Positions 14,037 through 15,380 of a stretch of DNA of 15,380 nucleotides are shown one piece after another. The stretch's first letter is position 1. Every line of letters begins with the position of its first letter. The notes below the pieces were generated by a model. It saw only the letters and a list, made by a program, of their open reading frames with translations, had not been told where the DNA came from and did not search any database. Location of the stretch: assembly GCA_002348535.1 (NCBI GenBank), contig DEBL01000020.1:1-15380 (forward strand), in the 5' to 3' direction. A program made the translations under genes and the position numbers. The DNA comes from Deltaproteobacteria bacterium UBA2957. GTDB taxonomy: Bacteria > Myxococcota_A > UBA796.

Positions 14037-15380
14037 ATGAGCAAGGATCAACTCCAAGTCAGCGAGGAAGAGTCCCGGCGAGTTGCCGAAGAATCCCGTG
14101 AAACCACGTGGAAAAACCCCAGCTTCATGAAGGAGCTGTTTCTCGGAAACTTCCGTTTCGACCTTATCCATCCGTATCCAGAGCGCACTGAGTGGCGCCC
14201 CGAGTTTGAAGAGTTCTTCGACAAGCTGAAGGTGTTTCTGCGCGACGAATGGGATGCCGTAGAGGTCGATCATTCCGGCGAATACAACCCCGACCACATC
14301 GCCAAGCTGGCTGAGCTTGGTGCGTTCGGAATGAAGATTCCCAAGGAATACGGCGGTCTCGGCTTCGACCAACTTGAGTACGCTCAGGTGATGGAGTTGT
14401 TGGGCGTGCTCGACGGGAACCTCACCGCTCTGCTGAGTGCGCACCAATCCATCGGCGTACCCCAACCCCTCAAGCTCTTTGGTTCGGAAGAACTCAAGAA
14501 GAAGTACCTGCCCCGCTGCGCCGCAGGTGAAATCAGTGCGTTCGCTCTGACCGAACCCGAGGTGGGATCGGACCCCGCTCGCCTCACCACCAGCGTCAAG
14601 CTCTCGGACGACGGTGAGCACTACATCATGAACGGCACCAAGCTGTGGTGCACCAACGGCACACTCGCCAAGATGCTGGTCGTTATGGCCAAGCACGAAG
14701 AGTCGGGCAAGATCAGCGCGTTTGTCGTGGAGACCGACTACGAAGGCCTTCAAGTCGAGCACCGATGCCGCTTCATGGGGCTCAAGGCACTCGCCAACGC
14801 CGTTATCTCGTTCCAAGACGTCAAGGTTCCCGTCGGAAACCTCATCGGAAAGGAAGGACGCGGACTCAAGATCGCCCTGACGACACTCAACGATGGGCGC
14901 TTGTCGATCCCGAACACTTGCGTGGGTGCAGCAAAGGCCTGCCTTGCGACGGTCCGTCGGTGGTCCCAAGAGCGCTACCAGTGGGGTGTGCCGATCGGAA
15001 AACACGAAAGCCTCGGGCACAAGATCGCGTTCATCGCATCGACCACATACGCCATGGAGTCCATCGTAAAACTCACGAGTTTCTTGGCGAACGACAAGAA
15101 GCTGGACCTGCGCCTCGAGAGCGCCGCATGCAAAGAGTGGAACACATGGAAGAGCTGGGACATCATCGATGAAACGATGCAGATTCGCGGAGGCCGTGGG
15201 TATGAGACCGAGCGGAGCCTCGAGTCCCGCGGCGAGGAGCCCATTCCCGTCGAGCGCTTGATGCGAGATTCTCGAATCAACCGCATCTTCGAGGGCTCCT
15301 CTGAGATCATGCACCTCCTCATGGCACGTGAGGCTGTAGACACGCACCTGCAGGTTGCTGGCGCCATGGTGGATCCCAAG
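14037..15380 (+). CDS. Acyl-CoA dehydrogenase, long (VLCAD-like) form, 3'-truncated by window edge
   Basis: 448 residues are visible from ATG 14037 with no stop before the window ends. GAGG at 14027-14030 with a 6-nt spacer fixes the start. FAD-dependent enzymes of this family introduce the alpha-beta double bond in acyl-CoA, the first step of beta-oxidation. Visible motifs: MKIPKEYGGLGFD, FALTEPEVGSD (FAD/substrate-binding signature), NGTKLWCTNG, MGLKALANAVISF, QIRGGRGYETERSLESRGEE and IFEGSSEIMHLL. Glu419 of the last corresponds to the catalytic base of MCAD-type enzymes. After this motif the protein continues (AREAVDTHLQ...), where short-form enzymes normally end, so a longer VLCAD/ACAD9-like C-terminal domain is likely. 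Substrate chain length is inferred only. It is divergent from ppx across 119 nt. Confidence 0.93.
   Translation, partial: MSKDQLQVSEEESRRVAEESRETTWKNPSFMKELFLGNFRFDLIHPYPERTEWRPEFEEFFDKLKVFLRDEWDAVEVDHSGEYNPDHIAKLAELGAFGMKIPKEYGGLGFDQLEYAQVMELLGVLDGNLTALLSAHQSIGVPQPLKLFGSEELKKKYLPRCAAGEISAFALTEPEVGSDPARLTTSVKLSDDGEHYIMNGTKLWCTNGTLAKMLVVMAKHEESGKISAFVVETDYEGLQVEHRCRFMGLKALANAVISFQDVKVPVGNLIGKEGRGLKIALTTLNDGRLSIPNTCVGAAKACLATVRRWSQERYQWGVPIGKHESLGHKIAFIASTTYAMESIVKLTSFLANDKKLDLRLESAACKEWNTWKSWDIIDETMQIRGGRGYETERSLESRGEEPIPVERLMRDSRINRIFEGSSEIMHLLMAREAVDTHLQVAGAMVDPK

Noticed and set aside
13995..15347. A 450-codon open frame on the minus strand
   Set aside because: It lies antisense to the acyl-CoA dehydrogenase gene, whose plus-strand product has clear family motifs throughout. 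The long frame is a by-product of GC-rich codon use, and its translation shows no recognisable domain.

Overview
The window is a GC-rich, densely coded bacterial segment with eight complete or nearly complete genes and a truncated gene at each edge. Several traits point to a marine or soil Myxococcota-type (former Deltaproteobacteria) bacterium: a secreted Notch-repeat (LNR) protein, a Cys-anchored FG-GAP lipoprotein with an Asp/Thr-rich linker, a eukaryote-like bifunctional PFK-2/FBPase-2, GTG starts with strong Shine-Dalgarno sites, and long-form acyl-CoA dehydrogenase. This assignment is inference from gene content; no rRNA or other phylogenetic marker is present.

Layout. 1-600 (+) is the 3' end of a secreted Asp-rich protein with an LNR-like cysteine module. 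It converges, with a 20-nt gap, on a minus-strand block: 3479-621 encodes a large secreted protein built like an M1 aminopeptidase but with its zinc/catalytic motif destroyed, and 4388-3585 encodes a small MscS-family channel. A 61-65 nt divergent region then leads to a plus-strand run. The run holds an FG-GAP/CARDB lipoprotein (4453-6351), a 6-phosphofructo-2-kinase/fructose-2,6-bisphosphatase (6388-7623), a small possible beta-strand-rich protein (7629-8135), and a two-domain DUF1521-like protein carrying two GDPHVN self-cleavage-type motifs (8260-10203). Polyphosphate kinase ppk1 (10316-12421) follows. The exopolyphosphatase gene ppx (13917-12418, minus) faces ppk tail-to-tail and overlaps it by 4 nt. 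An acyl-CoA dehydrogenase gene (14037 to the window edge) is divergent from ppx across 119 nt.

Functional reading. The polyphosphate pair (synthesis and degradation) is the clearest linked module. PFK-2/FBPase-2 would make and remove fructose 2,6-bisphosphate, a regulator best known from eukaryotes. The cell-surface proteins (LNR, FG-GAP, and probably the DUF1521-like protein) share likely calcium dependence. No rRNA, tRNA, CRISPR array, insertion sequence or convincing intrinsic terminator was seen, and no gene-free stretch exceeds about 125 nt.

The best candidates for something under-described are the duplicated GDPHVN protein, the inactivated M1-like protein with its roughly 450-residue N-terminal extension, and the complete bacterial PFK-2/FBPase-2.
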